From assembly GCF_001040945.1 (NCBI RefSeq), contig NZ_CP011930.1, positions 62,001 through 126,000 on the forward strand: 64,000 bases of DNA, given 5' to 3'. The stretch's first letter is position 1. Every line of letters starts with the position of its first letter. This DNA is from Herbaspirillum seropedicae (GTDB lineage Bacteria; Pseudomonadota; Gammaproteobacteria; Burkholderiales; Burkholderiaceae_D). Shown here one piece after another: positions 7,974 through 17,883 of this stretch. The position numbers and the translations under genes were made by a program. Below the pieces are notes generated by a model, which saw only the letters and a list, made by a program, of their open reading frames with translations, had not been told where the DNA came from and did not search any database.

Positions 7974-8846
7974 TCAGTAGGAAAAACGGACATCGCTGAA
8001 ATTGAGGGTCGGCGCCGCTGCGCTGGCCGCATCGGACGGGCCGCCTTCATCGAAGAGCAGGCGGTGGATGCGCTGCGCGGTCTGCTGGAAACCCACACCC
8101 CCCAGGCTGGAGAGGTCGTACTGGTGGCTGTTGATCTCGGCGCGCACGCGACCTGGATGCGGGGAGAGCAGCAGGATGCGGTTGCCCACCACCAGCGCCT
8201 CTTCGATGGAGTGCGTCACGAACAGCAGGGTGAAGCGCACCTCGTCCCACAGCGCCAGCAATTCTTCCTGCATCTTGCGGCGGGTCAGCGCATCGAGGGC
8301 GGCGAAGGGCTCGTCCATCAGCAGCATCTTGGGTTGCATGGCCAGGGCGCGGGCAATGGCCACGCGCGCCTTCATGCCGCCGGACAGCGTATGCGGATAG
8401 GCATCGGCAAAGCGCGCCAGGCCGACCTTGTCCAGGTAGTGGCGGGCGCGCTCGGCGGCGTCACGCTTGCCCAGCGTGCGTGAGGCCAGCAGCGGGAACA
8501 TCACGTTCTGCAGCACCGTCTTCCAGGGCGGCAGCTGGTCGAATTCCTGGAACACCACGATGCGGTCCGGCCCCGGCTGATGCAGCACCTGGCCGTCGAG
8601 CCGGATCTCGCCCGCAGCGGGCGGCAAGAAGCCGGCCACGGACTTCAGCAGGCTGGACTTGCCACAGCCCGAGGGACCCAGCAGCACGAAGCGGTCGGCC
8701 GGGTAGACGTCGAAGCTCACTTCGTGGGTGGCCTGGACGACCGCCGTGGCGCTGCGGTATTGCAGGCTCACGCGATCTACCTGCAGCAGCGGCGCTGGCA
8801 GGTCCTGCGCGGCCAGGCTGGTGATTTCATGGGTGCTGACATGCAT
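7974..8846 (-). CDS. ABC transporter ATP-binding protein, nitrate/sulfonate/taurine type
   Basis: A 290-residue ATPase of the SsuB/TauB/NrtD group. Walker A is GPSGCGKSS, the signature is LSGGMKARV and Walker B is LLMDEPFAALD. A C-terminal extension of about 35 residues beyond the usual SsuB end is Ala/Ser-rich and ends in NFSDVRFSY. It couples ATP hydrolysis to the adjacent permease. The gene lies between the permease (8 bp away) and the binding protein (35 bp away). Confidence 0.9.
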   Translation of the reverse strand: MHVSTHEITSLAAQDLPAPLLQVDRVSLQYRSATAVVQATHEVSFDVYPADRFVLLGPSGCGKSSLLKSVAGFLPPAAGEIRLDGQVLHQPGPDRIVVFQEFDQLPPWKTVLQNVMFPLLASRTLGKRDAAERARHYLDKVGLARFADAYPHTLSGGMKARVAIARALAMQPKMLLMDEPFAALDALTRRKMQEELLALWDEVRFTLLFVTHSIEEALVVGNRILLLSPHPGRVRAEINSHQYDLSSLGGVGFQQTAQRIHRLLFDEGGPSDAASAAAPTLNFSDVRFSY

Positions 8847-8881
8847 GGCGGGTCTGCTTCCGAAGGTGAGGGACGGGCGTC

Positions 8882-9910
8882 TCAGCTGCCGCCCTGGACA
8901 TGGGGATCGTCGAAGAAGTAGTCCTTCACCGAGGCCGGCTTGTTCTTGATGGCGCCCACGCGATGCATGAACTCGGCCAGGCCATAGGTGTTCTGCGGGG
9001 CGATCTTGAATTGCACTTCCGGGTTCTTGATGATCTGCAGCAGCAGCTTGCGGTCGGTGTTGCCCTTGTTGACCTTGAGGTAGATGTCGGCAGCCTTGTC
9101 CGGGTTGGCGCGGATGAAGCTGGCGGTTTCCTCCAGCGCATCCAGGAAAGCGCGGTAGGTCTTGGGATTGTCCTTGCGGAATTTCTCGGTGGCGTAGAGC
9201 ACGGTGGCCGAGGACGGGCCGCCCAGCACGTCATAGGACTTCAGCACGATGTGCGCATTAGGATTGCCCGCCAGTTCCTGCTCCTGGAAGGGAGGATTGC
9301 CGAAGTGGCCGGTGATCTCGGTGCCGCCGCTGATGATGGCCGCGGTCGCATCCGGATGCGGTACGGCGATGCTGATCTTGTCCAGGCGGTTGTACTGGGC
9401 GTCGCCCCACAGCTTGGCCGAGGCCAGCTGCAACACGCGCGACTGCACCGACACCCCCACGGCGGGCAGGGCGATGCGGTCCTTGTCGCTGAAGTCGGCG
9501 ATGGTCTTGACCTTGGGATTGTTGCTCACCAGGTAGTAGGGGAAGTTGCCCAGCGAGGCCGCGCCGCGCACGTTCTGCCGGCCATAGGTGCGGTCCCAGA
9601 TGGTCAGCAGCGGCCCCACGCCGGCCCCGGCGATGTCGACCGAGCCCGACAGCAGGGCGTCGTTGATGGCCGAGCCGCCGGAGAGCTTGAGCCACTCCAC
9701 CTTGATGTCCACGCCAGCGGCCTTGCCGTGCTTTTCGATCAGCTGCTGGTCCTGCGCCACGTTCAACAGCAGATAGACGATGCCGAACTGTTCGGCAATG
9801 CGCAGTTGCCCTTCGGCGCGCGCCATCAGCGGTGCGCCCAGCAGCGACAGGGCCAGGGTGGCGGTGAGCAGACGCCGCAGGCGTTCCTTGAAAGAGGGGA
9901 AGAGGGTCAT
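8882..9910 (-). CDS. ABC transporter substrate-binding protein, SsuA/TauA-like
   Basis: A 342-residue periplasmic binding protein with an N-terminal signal peptide (hydrophobic LLTATLALSLLGAPLMARAE, cleavage probably after ARA). The body shows the NMT1/SsuA-like pattern, including EWLKLSGGSAINDALLSGSVD and IAGAGVGPLL. It is the first gene of the operon and captures the ligand for the downstream ATPase and permease. Aliphatic sulfonates, taurine, nitrate or an aromatic sulfonate are all possible; sequence alone does not decide. Confidence 0.88.
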   Translation of the reverse strand: MTLFPSFKERLRRLLTATLALSLLGAPLMARAEGQLRIAEQFGIVYLLLNVAQDQQLIEKHGKAAGVDIKVEWLKLSGGSAINDALLSGSVDIAGAGVGPLLTIWDRTYGRQNVRGAASLGNFPYYLVSNNPKVKTIADFSDKDRIALPAVGVSVQSRVLQLASAKLWGDAQYNRLDKISIAVPHPDATAAIISGGTEITGHFGNPPFQEQELAGNPNAHIVLKSYDVLGGPSSATVLYATEKFRKDNPKTYRAFLDALEETASFIRANPDKAADIYLKVNKGNTDRKLLLQIIKNPEVQFKIAPQNTYGLAEFMHRVGAIKNKPASVKDYFFDDPHVQGGS

Positions 9911-10338
9911 GATGTCCTGTAGGGTAGGGCCGGCCGGGAATGGCTTAGAACCAGCTTGCGTGGTAACTGCAGTTCTTTATTCGTTCGGAGTATATAAAGG
10001 GCAGGGCGGAAAGAAAAACTCGATTACCGCATAACCATATGCGCCCGCCGTATAGCCGTGAAATCCAGTCTGGGTAAGGGTTTGCGGGGGAAATCGCGGT
10101 CTTCTGCGAGGGCGCGTCCGTAACCGTGACATTGCCCGGCTGTCAAGTTCGGCGAGGTGAGGAAGAGGCAGCGGCGCAACGTCAGGGGTGCGTCAGCGGC
10201 AATTTGAGCGCACTGCGGGTAGAGTGCGATAAAGTACGCCTCCTGCCCGGACAGACGGCTGATCACCCCCCTTGGTGATCTCTTCTGCTGCCAGAGCCCT
10301 GTCCGCCGGCACTCATTTGAAGAAGCAAAGGGAGCAAG
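9911..10338. other. Divergent intergenic region, 428 bp
   Basis: Spacer between the ABC operon (minus) and kup (plus). It holds a possible kup promoter (10204-10233) and an A-rich purine tract at about 10000-10020. An 80-codon minus-strand frame at 10024-10266 has no recognisable product or ribosome-binding site and is not called. Confidence 0.45.
10204..10233 (+). promoter_or_regulatory. Possible kup promoter
   Basis: TTGAGC and GATAAA are separated by 18 bp, about 105 bp upstream of kup. It is a reasonable sigma-70 candidate but not a strong one. Confidence 0.35.
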
Positions 10339-12240
10339 ATGAGTTCATCTCACACCAATCCAAGCCTTTCCCTCCGGTCGAGCAAATTCCACCTGATTAC
10401 CCTGGCGGCGCTGGGCGTGGTGTTCGGCGATATCGGAACCAGCCCGCTGTACGCATTGAAGGAATGTTTCAGTCCCGACCACGGCATTGCCTTTTCCCCG
10501 GGCGCGGTGCTGGGCATCATCTCGATGCTGTTCTGGTCCATCTCCATCGTGGTGACCATCAAGTATGTGATGTTCGTGCTGCGCGCCGACAACAATGGCG
10601 AAGGCGGCGTGCTGGCGCTGATGGCGCTGTCGCTGCGCTCGGCGCTATCGGGCTCGCCGCGCGCCAAGCTGCTGATGATGCTGGGCGTCTTCGGCGCCTG
10701 CATGTTCTATGGCGACGTGGTGATCACGCCGGCCATCTCGGTGCTCTCGGCGGTGGAAGGGCTGGAGATCGCTGCCCCCCAGACGGCCCATGCGGTCATT
10801 CCGCTCACGCTGGTGATCGTGGTGATCCTGTTCCTGATCCAGCGGCATGGCACCAGCGTGGTGGGCCGTTTCTTCGGGCCGGTGATGTTCCTGTGGTTCT
10901 TCTCGCTGGCCTTGCTGGGGCTGTACAACATCGTCAAGGCTCCCGAAGTGCTGGTGGCCATCAATCCCTACTACGCCGTGCACTTCATGGCCGAGCATTC
11001 GCTGCAGGCCTTTATCGTCCTGGGCTCGGTGGTGCTGGTGCTGACCGGGGCCGAGGCCCTGTATGCCGACATGGGCCACTTCGGCATCAAGCCGATCCGT
11101 TATGCCTGGCTCTTCACGGTCATGCCTTCGCTGCTGATCAACTACTTCGGCCAGGGCGCCAACCTGATCGCCAATCCGGATGCGATCAAGAACCCCTTCT
11201 ACCTGATGATCCCCGATCCGCTGGTGCTGCCCATGGTGGTGCTGGCCACCTGCGCCACGGTGATCGCGTCGCAGGCGGTGATCTCGGGCGCCTTCTCGCT
11301 GACCAGCCAGGCCATCCTGCTGGGCTTCGTGCCGCGCATGCGCATCCTGCACACCTCGGAGGATGAGCAGGGTCAGATCTACATCCCGCTGATCAACTGG
11401 ATGCTGCTGGTGGTGGTGGTGGCCGTGGTGCTGGCCTTCAAGAAATCCGACAACCTGGCAGCAGCCTATGGCGTGGCCGTGACCACCACCATGGTGATCA
11501 CCACCATGCTGCTGGGCGTGGTGATGCGGCATATCTGGAAGTGGCGCATGCCGGCCGTGGTGGCCGCCATCAGCTGCTTCCTGGTGGTGGATGTGGCCTT
11601 CTTCGCGGCCAACCTGTTGAAGCTGACCGAGGGCGGCTGGTTCCCGCTGGTCATCGGTGGTGCGGCCTTCTTCCTGCTGATGACCTGGTACTCGGGCCGC
11701 ATGCTGCTGCGCATGCGCATCAAGGATGACGGTATCCCCATCGAGCCCTTCATCGAAGGCCTGCTGGCCCATCCCCCGCATCGCGTGGGCGGCACCGCCG
11801 TCTTCATGACCGGCAATATCGCTACCGTGCCGGTGGCGCTGCTGCACAACCTGAAGCACAACCGCATCCTGCATGAGCGTGTGTTCTTCCTCAAGATCAG
11901 CATCTGGGACGTGCCTTACGTGGCCGACAGCGAGCGCCTCACCATGAAGGAGCTGGGCGGCGACGTCTACCTGCTGCGTGCGGCCTTCGGCTTCAAGGAA
12001 GCGCCGGAAGTGCAGAAGGTCATGACCTTGACCGAGCAACAGTTCGGCCATCACTTCGACCTGATGGATACGTCCTTCTTCCTGGCGCGCGACACCGTGG
12101 TGCCGAGCAAGCTGCTGGGCATGTCGCTGTGGCGCGAGCGCCTGTTTGCGTGGATGTACCAGAACGGCGCCAAGCCTTCGGACTTCTTCCACATCCCCGC
12201 CAACCGGGTGGTGGAGCTGGGGACCAAGGTCGAGATCTGA
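10339..12240 (+). CDS. kup: Low-affinity potassium transport protein
   Basis: A 633-residue KUP/HAK/KT potassium-proton symporter. About twelve membrane helices occupy residues 1-460, opening with the signature [20 protein letters not shown] cytoplasmic C-terminal domain of about 170 residues follows. The length matches E. coli Kup (622 residues). The ATG at 10339 has an AGGGAG-type ribosome-binding site. It is transcribed alone and ends in a strong intrinsic terminator. Confidence 0.94.
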   Translation: MSSSHTNPSLSLRSSKFHLITLAALGVVFGDIGTSPLYALKECFSPDHGIAFSPGAVLGIISMLFWSISIVVTIKYVMFVLRADNNGEGGVLALMALSLRSALSGSPRAKLLMMLGVFGACMFYGDVVITPAISVLSAVEGLEIAAPQTAHAVIPLTLVIVVILFLIQRHGTSVVGRFFGPVMFLWFFSLALLGLYNIVKAPEVLVAINPYYAVHFMAEHSLQAFIVLGSVVLVLTGAEALYADMGHFGIKPIRYAWLFTVMPSLLINYFGQGANLIANPDAIKNPFYLMIPDPLVLPMVVLATCATVIASQAVISGAFSLTSQAILLGFVPRMRILHTSEDEQGQIYIPLINWMLLVVVVAVVLAFKKSDNLAAAYGVAVTTTMVITTMLLGVVMRHIWKWRMPAVVAAISCFLVVDVAFFAANLLKLTEGGWFPLVIGGAAFFLLMTWYSGRMLLRMRIKDDGIPIEPFIEGLLAHPPHRVGGTAVFMTGNIATVPVALLHNLKHNRILHERVFFLKISIWDVPYVADSERLTMKELGGDVYLLRAAFGFKEAPEVQKVMTLTEQQFGHHFDLMDTSFFLARDTVVPSKLLGMSLWRERLFAWMYQNGAKPSDFFHIPANRVVELGTKVEI

Positions 12241-12274
12241 TCGCGACGAGGCCCTCTGCCAGTCCCGCATGAGG

Positions 12275-12307
12275 ATGCCGTCCAGCCGCGCGCTGGACGG
12301 CATTTTT
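12275..12307 (+). terminator. Intrinsic terminator after kup
   Basis: ATGCCGTCCAGC (12275-12286) pairs perfectly with 12292-12303 around a 5-nt loop and runs into TTTTT. A clear Rho-independent terminator. Confidence 0.92.
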
Positions 12308-12416
12308 CTTTTCCGCCACGATGTGCGGCAGTGCGGCGGGCATTCTGCCGGGCTTGGGGATAAGATAGCCCCATCCACATTGACAGCAGAGGCAGCCTCA
12401 CGAGGGCTGGCACATC

Positions 12417-13460
12417 ATGGTCAAGTACATCGGTACCCGCGATCTGCAGGCCTATCTGGCCACCCATCCCTTGCCCCAGGTCATCGGCGGCATGCTTGCC
12501 TACCTGCATCACGATTACCTGCGCTGGCGCGAGTTCGACAAGACCGCCCGTGTGGCCAGCCACTCGGCGCAGGGAGTGATCGAGCTCATGCCCATTTCCG
12601 ATGGGCGCCTGTATTGCTTCAAGTATGTCAATGGACATCCCGCCAACACCGCCCAGGGTTTGCTGACGGTGACGGCCTTCGGCGTGCTGGCCGATGTGGC
12701 CAGCGGCTATCCGCGCCTGCTCTCGGAACTGACGCTGACGACGGCCTTGCGCACGGCGGCCACCTCGGTGCTGGCGGCGCGGCAGATGGCGCGCTCCGAC
12801 AGCCGGGTCATGGCCGTCATCGGCAACGGTGCGCAGTCCGAATTCCAGATACTGGCCTTCCATCACCAGATGGGCATCGAGGTAGTGCGCCTGTACGATA
12901 CCGACCCCGCCGCCACCGCCAGGCTCATGCGCAATCTGCGCGCCTGCAGCGGCCTGCAGCTGATCCCTTGCGCCAGTGCTGCCGAGGCCGTGCGCGGCGC
13001 CGATATCGTCACCACCCTTACCGCCGACAAGCGGCGCGCCTGCATCATCAGCCCGGCCATGCTGGAAGCGGGCATGCATCTCAATGCGGTGGGCGGGGAT
13101 TGTCCCGGCAAGACCGAGCTGCATGCCGATGTGCTCAAGGCAGCGCGGGTGGTGGTGGAATTCGCGCCGCAATCACGCATCGAAGGGGAGGTGCAGCAGA
13201 TGCCCGCGGATTTTCCCGTGACCGAACTGTGGCAGGTACTGGCGGGACACGCGCCCGGTCGCAGCAGTGCTGCGGAGGTGACGGTCTTTGATTCGGTCGG
13301 CTTTGCGCTGGAGGATTTCGCGGCGCTGCGCTATCTCGACGAGCAGGTCGATGCCCGCTTCACGCGGCAGCTCGACCTGATCCCCGCCATGGACGATCCC
13401 AAGGACCTCTACGGTCTGGCCGTCCCGGCCACCCTCTGGAAGGAGCAGGCGAACGCATGA
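12417..13460 (+). CDS. ocd: Ornithine cyclodeaminase
   Basis: A 347-residue enzyme of the ornithine cyclodeaminase/mu-crystallin family, which converts L-ornithine to L-proline and ammonia using bound NAD+. The Rossmann motif is VIGNGAQSEFQ, and the family motifs AVGGDCPGKTELHADVL and EFAPQSRIEGEVQ are present. The ATGA overlap with the following arginase gene strongly suggests an arginine to ornithine to proline route. Relatives can act on other amino acids or be ketimine reductases, but the arginase partner favours ornithine. Confidence 0.9.
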   Translation: MVKYIGTRDLQAYLATHPLPQVIGGMLAYLHHDYLRWREFDKTARVASHSAQGVIELMPISDGRLYCFKYVNGHPANTAQGLLTVTAFGVLADVASGYPRLLSELTLTTALRTAATSVLAARQMARSDSRVMAVIGNGAQSEFQILAFHHQMGIEVVRLYDTDPAATARLMRNLRACSGLQLIPCASAAEAVRGADIVTTLTADKRRACIISPAMLEAGMHLNAVGGDCPGKTELHADVLKAARVVVEFAPQSRIEGEVQQMPADFPVTELWQVLAGHAPGRSSAAEVTVFDSVGFALEDFAALRYLDEQVDARFTRQLDLIPAMDDPKDLYGLAVPATLWKEQANA

Positions 13461-14380
13461 ACAAGCAAGCGATGAACAGGATCAGGATGATGGGCGCGCC
13501 CACCGACGTGGGCGCCAGCCGGCGCGGGGCATCGATGGCCCCGGCGGCCTTGCGCGTGGCCGAATTGCAGCGCGGTCTGCAGCAGCACGGGCTGGATGTC
13601 ATCGATGGCGGCGACCTGGCCGGACCGGCCAATCCGCAGCAGCCGCCGGTGCAGGGATTGCGCCACCTGGAACAGGTGGTGCAATGGAACCAGACGGTCC
13701 ATGAGGCCGTGGCGCAATGCCTGGCGGACGGCGAGCTGCCGCTGCTCATGGGCGGCGACCATGCGCTGGCGGTCGGTTCGATTGCCGCCGTGGCGGCGCA
13801 TTGCCGCAGCCAGGGCAAGGAGCTGCGCGTCCTGTGGCTGGACGCCCACGCCGACGCCAACACCAGCCAGTCCACCCCGACCGGCAATATCCACGGCATG
13901 CCGGTGGCCTGCCTGCTGGGGGTAGGACCGGCGGCGCTGACGGCCATCGGCGGCCAGACGCCGGCCTTGCAGCCGCAGCAGATCTGCCAGGTCGGCATTC
14001 GCAGCGTCGACCGCGAAGAGAAGCGCCATCTGCGCGAACTGGGTGTGCGGGTGTTCGACATGCGCCACATCGACGAATACGGCATGCGCCAGACCATGGA
14101 AGAGGCGCTGGCCGGCGTGGGGCCGCAGACCCATCTGCATGTGAGTTTCGATGTGGATTTCCTGGACGCCGCGCTGGCCCCGGGTGTGGGTACTGCGGTG
14201 CCGGGTGGTCCCACCTACCGGGAAGCGCAGCTGTGCATGGAAATGATCGCCGACACCGGCGCGCTGGCCTCGCTGGACGTGATGGAACTCAATCCCGCCT
14301 GCGATGTGCGCAACCAGACTGCCGAACTGGTGGTGGACCTGGTGGAAAGCCTGTTCGGGAAATCCACACTGATTCGCTGA
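13457..14380 (+). CDS. rocF: Arginase
   Basis: A 307-residue ureohydrolase that hydrolyses arginine to ornithine and urea at a dinuclear manganese centre. The metal-binding motifs GGDHALAVG, WLDAHADANT and SFDVDFLDAALAPG are all present, and the length fits arginase rather than the longer agmatinases. The start overlaps the ocd stop (ATGA). With the binding-protein, permease and ATPase genes directly downstream, this locus probably imports and degrades arginine. Confidence 0.92.
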   Translation: MNKQAMNRIRMMGAPTDVGASRRGASMAPAALRVAELQRGLQQHGLDVIDGGDLAGPANPQQPPVQGLRHLEQVVQWNQTVHEAVAQCLADGELPLLMGGDHALAVGSIAAVAAHCRSQGKELRVLWLDAHADANTSQSTPTGNIHGMPVACLLGVGPAALTAIGGQTPALQPQQICQVGIRSVDREEKRHLRELGVRVFDMRHIDEYGMRQTMEEALAGVGPQTHLHVSFDVDFLDAALAPGVGTAVPGGPTYREAQLCMEMIADTGALASLDVMELNPACDVRNQTAELVVDLVESLFGKSTLIR

Positions 14381-14570
14381 AGCCTGCAATTCGAGGTTGA
14401 AGGATTGCGGACAATGCCGGATCATTCAGGGTTTTTCCGCGTGCGGCGGGAGGGGCCAGGGCAAGCGCCGGCCATTCTCGCCAGCCAGGAACGGGTTCCC
14501 TGCGGGACCGCAGCGAAGGTGCGCACGCATCTTGCTCTCCTGCTTCATCCTCCATCAGAAAGAAGACATC

Positions 14571-15350
14571 ATGTCCCTCAAGAAATTGTTGACCACCGCC
14601 GCCAGCGCGCTGGCCCTGTCCTGCGCCGCCGGTACTGCCCTGGCGGCTGACCAGACCTATGTGGTGGGCGCCGGCGGCACCTACCGTCCCTTCGAATTCG
14701 AAACCCCGAAGAAGGAACTGGTGGGCTTCGACATCGACCTCATCAAGGCCATCTCGCAGGCCTCCAACTTCAAGATCCAGCTGGTGAGCACCCCCTGGGA
14801 AGGCATCTTCGCTACCCTCGGCCAGGGTGATCGCGACATCATCATCTCCGGCATCACCATCACCGACAAGCGCGCCCAGATGGTGGACTTCTCGCTGCCT
14901 TACTTCCCGGCCGAGCAGGTCATCATCACCAACGCCGACGCCAAGATCACGTCGCTGTCGGACCTGAAGAAGACCCAGGTGGCCGTGGTCAATTCCACCG
15001 CCGGTGACATCGTTGTCTCCGAAGAACTGGGCAAGGCCAGCACCGCCATCCACCGCTTCGACAATACCGTGCTGATGCTGGAAGAACTGTATCGCGGCGG
15101 CGTCGATGCGGCCGTGGGGGATGTGGGCGTGATCAAGTTCTACATCAAGAGTCATCCCGAGAAGAAGTTCAAGGTGGTGGGTGACAGCAAGTTCGTGCGC
15201 CAGTACTTCGGCATCGCCGTCAAGAAGGGCAACAAGGAACTGCTGGACAAGATCAACGCCGGCCTGAAGAAGATCGTGGCCGATGGCACTTATGCCAAGA
15301 TCTACAAGACCTGGTTCGACGGCGACGTGCCGACCCTGCCGCTGAAGTAA
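14571..15350 (+). CDS. Polar amino-acid ABC transporter substrate-binding protein
   Basis: A 259-residue periplasmic protein of the SBP_bac_3 family with a clear signal peptide (MSLKKLLTTAASALALS, then CAAGTALAAD). FDIDLIKAI and VSTPWEGIFATLGQGDRDII are the characteristic ligand-pocket motifs. The start at 14571 was chosen as the signal-peptide ATG; the frame is open upstream but not protein-like. The neighbouring arginase and ocd suggest a basic amino acid (arginine, ornithine, lysine) as ligand. A hairpin in the 146-bp gap before the permease may set its level apart. Confidence 0.9.
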   Translation: MSLKKLLTTAASALALSCAAGTALAADQTYVVGAGGTYRPFEFETPKKELVGFDIDLIKAISQASNFKIQLVSTPWEGIFATLGQGDRDIIISGITITDKRAQMVDFSLPYFPAEQVIITNADAKITSLSDLKKTQVAVVNSTAGDIVVSEELGKASTAIHRFDNTVLMLEELYRGGVDAAVGDVGVIKFYIKSHPEKKFKVVGDSKFVRQYFGIAVKKGNKELLDKINAGLKKIVADGTYAKIYKTWFDGDVPTLPLK

Positions 15351-15395
15351 GCATGACACGCGCCACGCCGCAGCCGGCATGGCGTACTCCTGATG

Positions 15396-15435
15396 ACGGC
15401 TGCTGGCGTATGTTGACGTATGCGGCAGCCGTTTT
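15396..15435 (+). terminator. Intergenic hairpin between binding protein and permease genes
   Basis: ACGGCTGC (15396-15403) pairs with GCAGCCGT (15425-15432) across a 21-nt loop, followed by TTTT. It is probably an attenuator or mRNA stabiliser that leaves more binding-protein mRNA than permease mRNA, as is common in such operons. Confidence 0.45.
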
Positions 15436-15496
15436 CCCTCCGCTGCTCTGCTCACCCCCTGACAGACTACACAATCCGTTTGAACGGACTCTCATC

Positions 15497-16249
15497 ATGA
15501 ATTCCTTCTTCCAATGGGAAATCATCGGCGAATACCTGCCCCTGTTCGTCGAAGGCACCTGGATGACCCTCAAGGCCGCGATCATCTGCGTCATCGCCGG
15601 CACCTGCTGGGGCCTGGTGCTGGGCGTCGGCCGCCTGGCCGAAGCGCGCCATGGTTTCTGGAAATATTTCCTCTGCTACTGCGTGCAGTGGCCGATCCGC
15701 TTCTATGTCAGCTTCTTGCGCGGCACGCCCTTGTTCGTGCAGATCCTGCTGATCCACTTCGCCCTCATGCCCATGCTGATCAATCCCAGCGGCGGCCTGA
15801 TCCTGTCGGGCGACCTGGCGCGCGAGATCCGCTCGCACTACGGCGCGTTCGCCTCGGCGGTGCTGGCCATCACGCTCAATTCGGGCGCCTATGTGTCGGA
15901 AATCTTCCGCGCCGGCATCCAGTCCATCGATCGCGGCCAGAGCGAGGCTTCGCGTTCGCTGGGCATGAGCTACCTGGCCACCCTGCGCCGCGTGGTGTTG
16001 CCGCAGGCCTTCCGCCGCATGCTGCCGCCGCTGGGCAACAATGCGATTGCCATCGTCAAGGATTCCTCGCTGGCCTCGGCCATCGGGCTGGCCGAACTGG
16101 CCTATGCGGCGCGCACGGTCTCTGGCGCCTATGCGCGCTACTGGGAACCTTACCTCACCATCTCGGTGATCTATTGGCTCATCACGCTGGCGCTGTCGGC
16201 GCTGGTGCGCCATCTGGAAGCGCGTTACGGCAAGGGAGATGCACGATGA
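15497..16249 (+). CDS. Polar amino-acid ABC transporter permease
   Basis: A 250-residue inner-membrane permease of the HisM/GlnP type with about five helices. The conserved loop [21 protein letters not shown], which contacts the ATPase, ends in [20 protein letters not shown]. The start at 15497 ([16 protein letters not shown]) was preferred over the upstream open frame. A single permease gene suggests a homodimeric channel. It overlaps the ATPase start by four bases. Confidence 0.9.
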   Translation: MNSFFQWEIIGEYLPLFVEGTWMTLKAAIICVIAGTCWGLVLGVGRLAEARHGFWKYFLCYCVQWPIRFYVSFLRGTPLFVQILLIHFALMPMLINPSGGLILSGDLAREIRSHYGAFASAVLAITLNSGAYVSEIFRAGIQSIDRGQSEASRSLGMSYLATLRRVVLPQAFRRMLPPLGNNAIAIVKDSSLASAIGLAELAYAARTVSGAYARYWEPYLTISVIYWLITLALSALVRHLEARYGKGDAR

Positions 16250-16977
16250 GCACGATGATCAAGGTCAACCAACTCCAGAAACGCTTCGGCCAGGCCCACA
16301 TCCTGCGCGGCATCGATTGCGAGATCCGCGCCCGCGAAGTGGTGTGCGTGATCGGCCCCTCGGGCTCGGGCAAGAGCACGTTCCTGCGTTGTCTCAATGG
16401 CCTGGAAGAAGTCAGCGACGGCGACATCTTCATCGAAGGCGTCAAGCTCAATGACCCCAAGGTCAACCTCAATGCCTTGCGCGCCGAGCTGGGCATGGTG
16501 TTCCAGCGCTTCAACCTGTTCCCGCACATGACGGTGCTGGAAAACCTGATCATGGCGCCCATGCAGGTCAAGAAGCTGTCCCGCCGCGAGGCCGTGCTGG
16601 TGGCCGAGAAGCTGTTGCAGAAGGTGGGCCTGCTGGACAAGATCGACGCCTTCCCCAACCAGCTCTCGGGCGGCCAGCAGCAGCGTGTGGCCATTGCGCG
16701 GGCGCTGGCGATGGAACCCAAGGTGATGCTGTTCGATGAACCGACCTCGGCGCTGGATCCGGAACTGGTCGGTGAGGTGCTCACCGTCATGAAGCAGTTG
16801 GCTGAAGAAGGCATGACCATGGTGGTGGTCACGCACGAGATGGGCTTTGCCCGCGAGGTGTCGGACCGCGTCTTGTTCATCGACCAGGGCGTCATCATGG
16901 AAGAAGGGCCGCCGCAGCAGGTGCTGGGGGACCCGCATCATGAACGCACGCGCGATTTCCTGCGCAAGGTGCTGTAA
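16246..16977 (+). CDS. Polar amino-acid ABC transporter ATP-binding protein
   Basis: A 243-residue ATPase of the GlnQ/HisP group. Walker A is GPSGSGKST, the signature is [15 protein letters not shown] and Walker B is [14 protein letters not shown]. It starts with ATGA overlapping the permease stop; a second in-frame ATG three codons later is possible. It energises the importer encoded just upstream and closes the arginine-related cluster before a bidirectional terminator. Confidence 0.93.
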   Translation: MSTMIKVNQLQKRFGQAHILRGIDCEIRAREVVCVIGPSGSGKSTFLRCLNGLEEVSDGDIFIEGVKLNDPKVNLNALRAELGMVFQRFNLFPHMTVLENLIMAPMQVKKLSRREAVLVAEKLLQKVGLLDKIDAFPNQLSGGQQQRVAIARALAMEPKVMLFDEPTSALDPELVGEVLTVMKQLAEEGMTMVVVTHEMGFAREVSDRVLFIDQGVIMEEGPPQQVLGDPHHERTRDFLRKVL

Positions 16978-16994
16978 GCGTCAGCGCCGATGAG

Positions 16995-17022
16995 AAACGC
17001 CGGGATCACTCCCGGCGTTTTT
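16995..17022. terminator. Bidirectional intrinsic terminator
   Basis: AAACGCCGGGA and TCCCGGCGTTT form an 11-bp perfect stem with a TCAC loop, flanked by T-runs on both strands. It sits between the convergent ABC ATPase and DMT permease genes. Confidence 0.9.
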
Positions 17023-17037
17023 CATGGTGCTTGCGGC

Positions 17038-17883
17038 TCAGTGGTGCGTACCCAGCACGATGGTCCCGGCCACGATCACCACGCCCGACAGTACGCGCCG
17101 CAGCGTGAGCCGTTCTCCCAGGAACAGCGCGCCGATCAGCAGGGCAAACAGCACCGAGGTTTCCCGCAGGGCCGAGACCATGCCCATGGGCGCCAGCGTC
17201 ACGGCCCAGATCACGATCCCGTAGGCCAGCAGCGACATCACGCCCCCGCCCAGTCCGGTCCAGGTCTCGCGCCTTCCCAGCGCGATCGGCCAGCGGCCAT
17301 GCCGGCGCTGGTAGATCACGGCCAGCGCAATGCTGTCCAGCACGAACAGCCAGCCGGCATAGCTCATGGCGTCGCCCGCCAGGCGCGCTCCGATGCCATC
17401 GGTGATGGTGTAGGCGGCTATGAAGGCGCCGGTGGCGAAGGCGGCCAGCGGCCCGGCAAGATGTTCACGACTGCGCATGGCGCGCAGGTCGGCCAGGCTG
17501 ACGATGCCCAGCGAGACCAGCAGGATGCCGATGACCGTGTACAGTCCCAGCTGCTCGCCGGCGAACACGGCCGCACCCAGCGCCACCAGCAGCGGCGAGG
17601 AACCGCGCGCAATCGGATAGGACTGGCCGAAGTCGCCAATCCGGTAGGCACGGATCAGGAACAGGTTGTAGCCGGTGTGCAGCAGGCCGGAGAGGATGAT
17701 GTAGAACCAGCTGGCCGGTTCCGGCCAGGGCCGCCACAGGATCAGCGGGATCGCGCCGATGCCCGCACCCAGGGTCATCAGCGCCAGCGAGGCCAGGCGG
17801 TCATGGCTGCTCTTGAGCAGTGCATTCCAGGACGCGTGCAGCAGGGCTGCCGCCAGCACCAGGGCGATGACAGCGATGTTCAT
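17038..17883 (-). CDS. DMT-superfamily permease (EamA type)
   Basis: A 281-residue membrane protein with about ten helices arranged as two EamA repeats, like drug/metabolite exporters of the RhaT/YdcZ/EamA class. The start is the ATG at 17883 (MNIAVIALVLAAALLHASWN), which overlaps the stop of the methyltransferase gene upstream (ATGA). The substrate is unknown. The start context indicates that it is the second gene of a two-gene operon. Confidence 0.85.
   Translation of the reverse strand: MNIAVIALVLAAALLHASWNALLKSSHDRLASLALMTLGAGIGAIPLILWRPWPEPASWFYIILSGLLHTGYNLFLIRAYRIGDFGQSYPIARGSSPLLVALGAAVFAGEQLGLYTVIGILLVSLGIVSLADLRAMRSREHLAGPLAAFATGAFIAAYTITDGIGARLAGDAMSYAGWLFVLDSIALAVIYQRRHGRWPIALGRRETWTGLGGGVMSLLAYGIVIWAVTLAPMGMVSALRETSVLFALLIGALFLGERLTLRRVLSGVVIVAGTIVLGTHH

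Noticed and set aside
7099..9910. Naming the ABC importer ssuABC or tauABC
   Set aside because: No desulfonating or nitrate-using enzyme is adjacent and the family cannot be split by eye, so no specific symbol is given.
10024..10266. An 80-codon minus-strand frame between the ABC operon and kup
   Set aside because: No ribosome-binding site, no family resemblance, and it overlaps the likely promoter region.
10645..12378. A 577-codon open frame antisense to kup
   Set aside because: His/Gln-rich shadow; kup is certain on the other strand.
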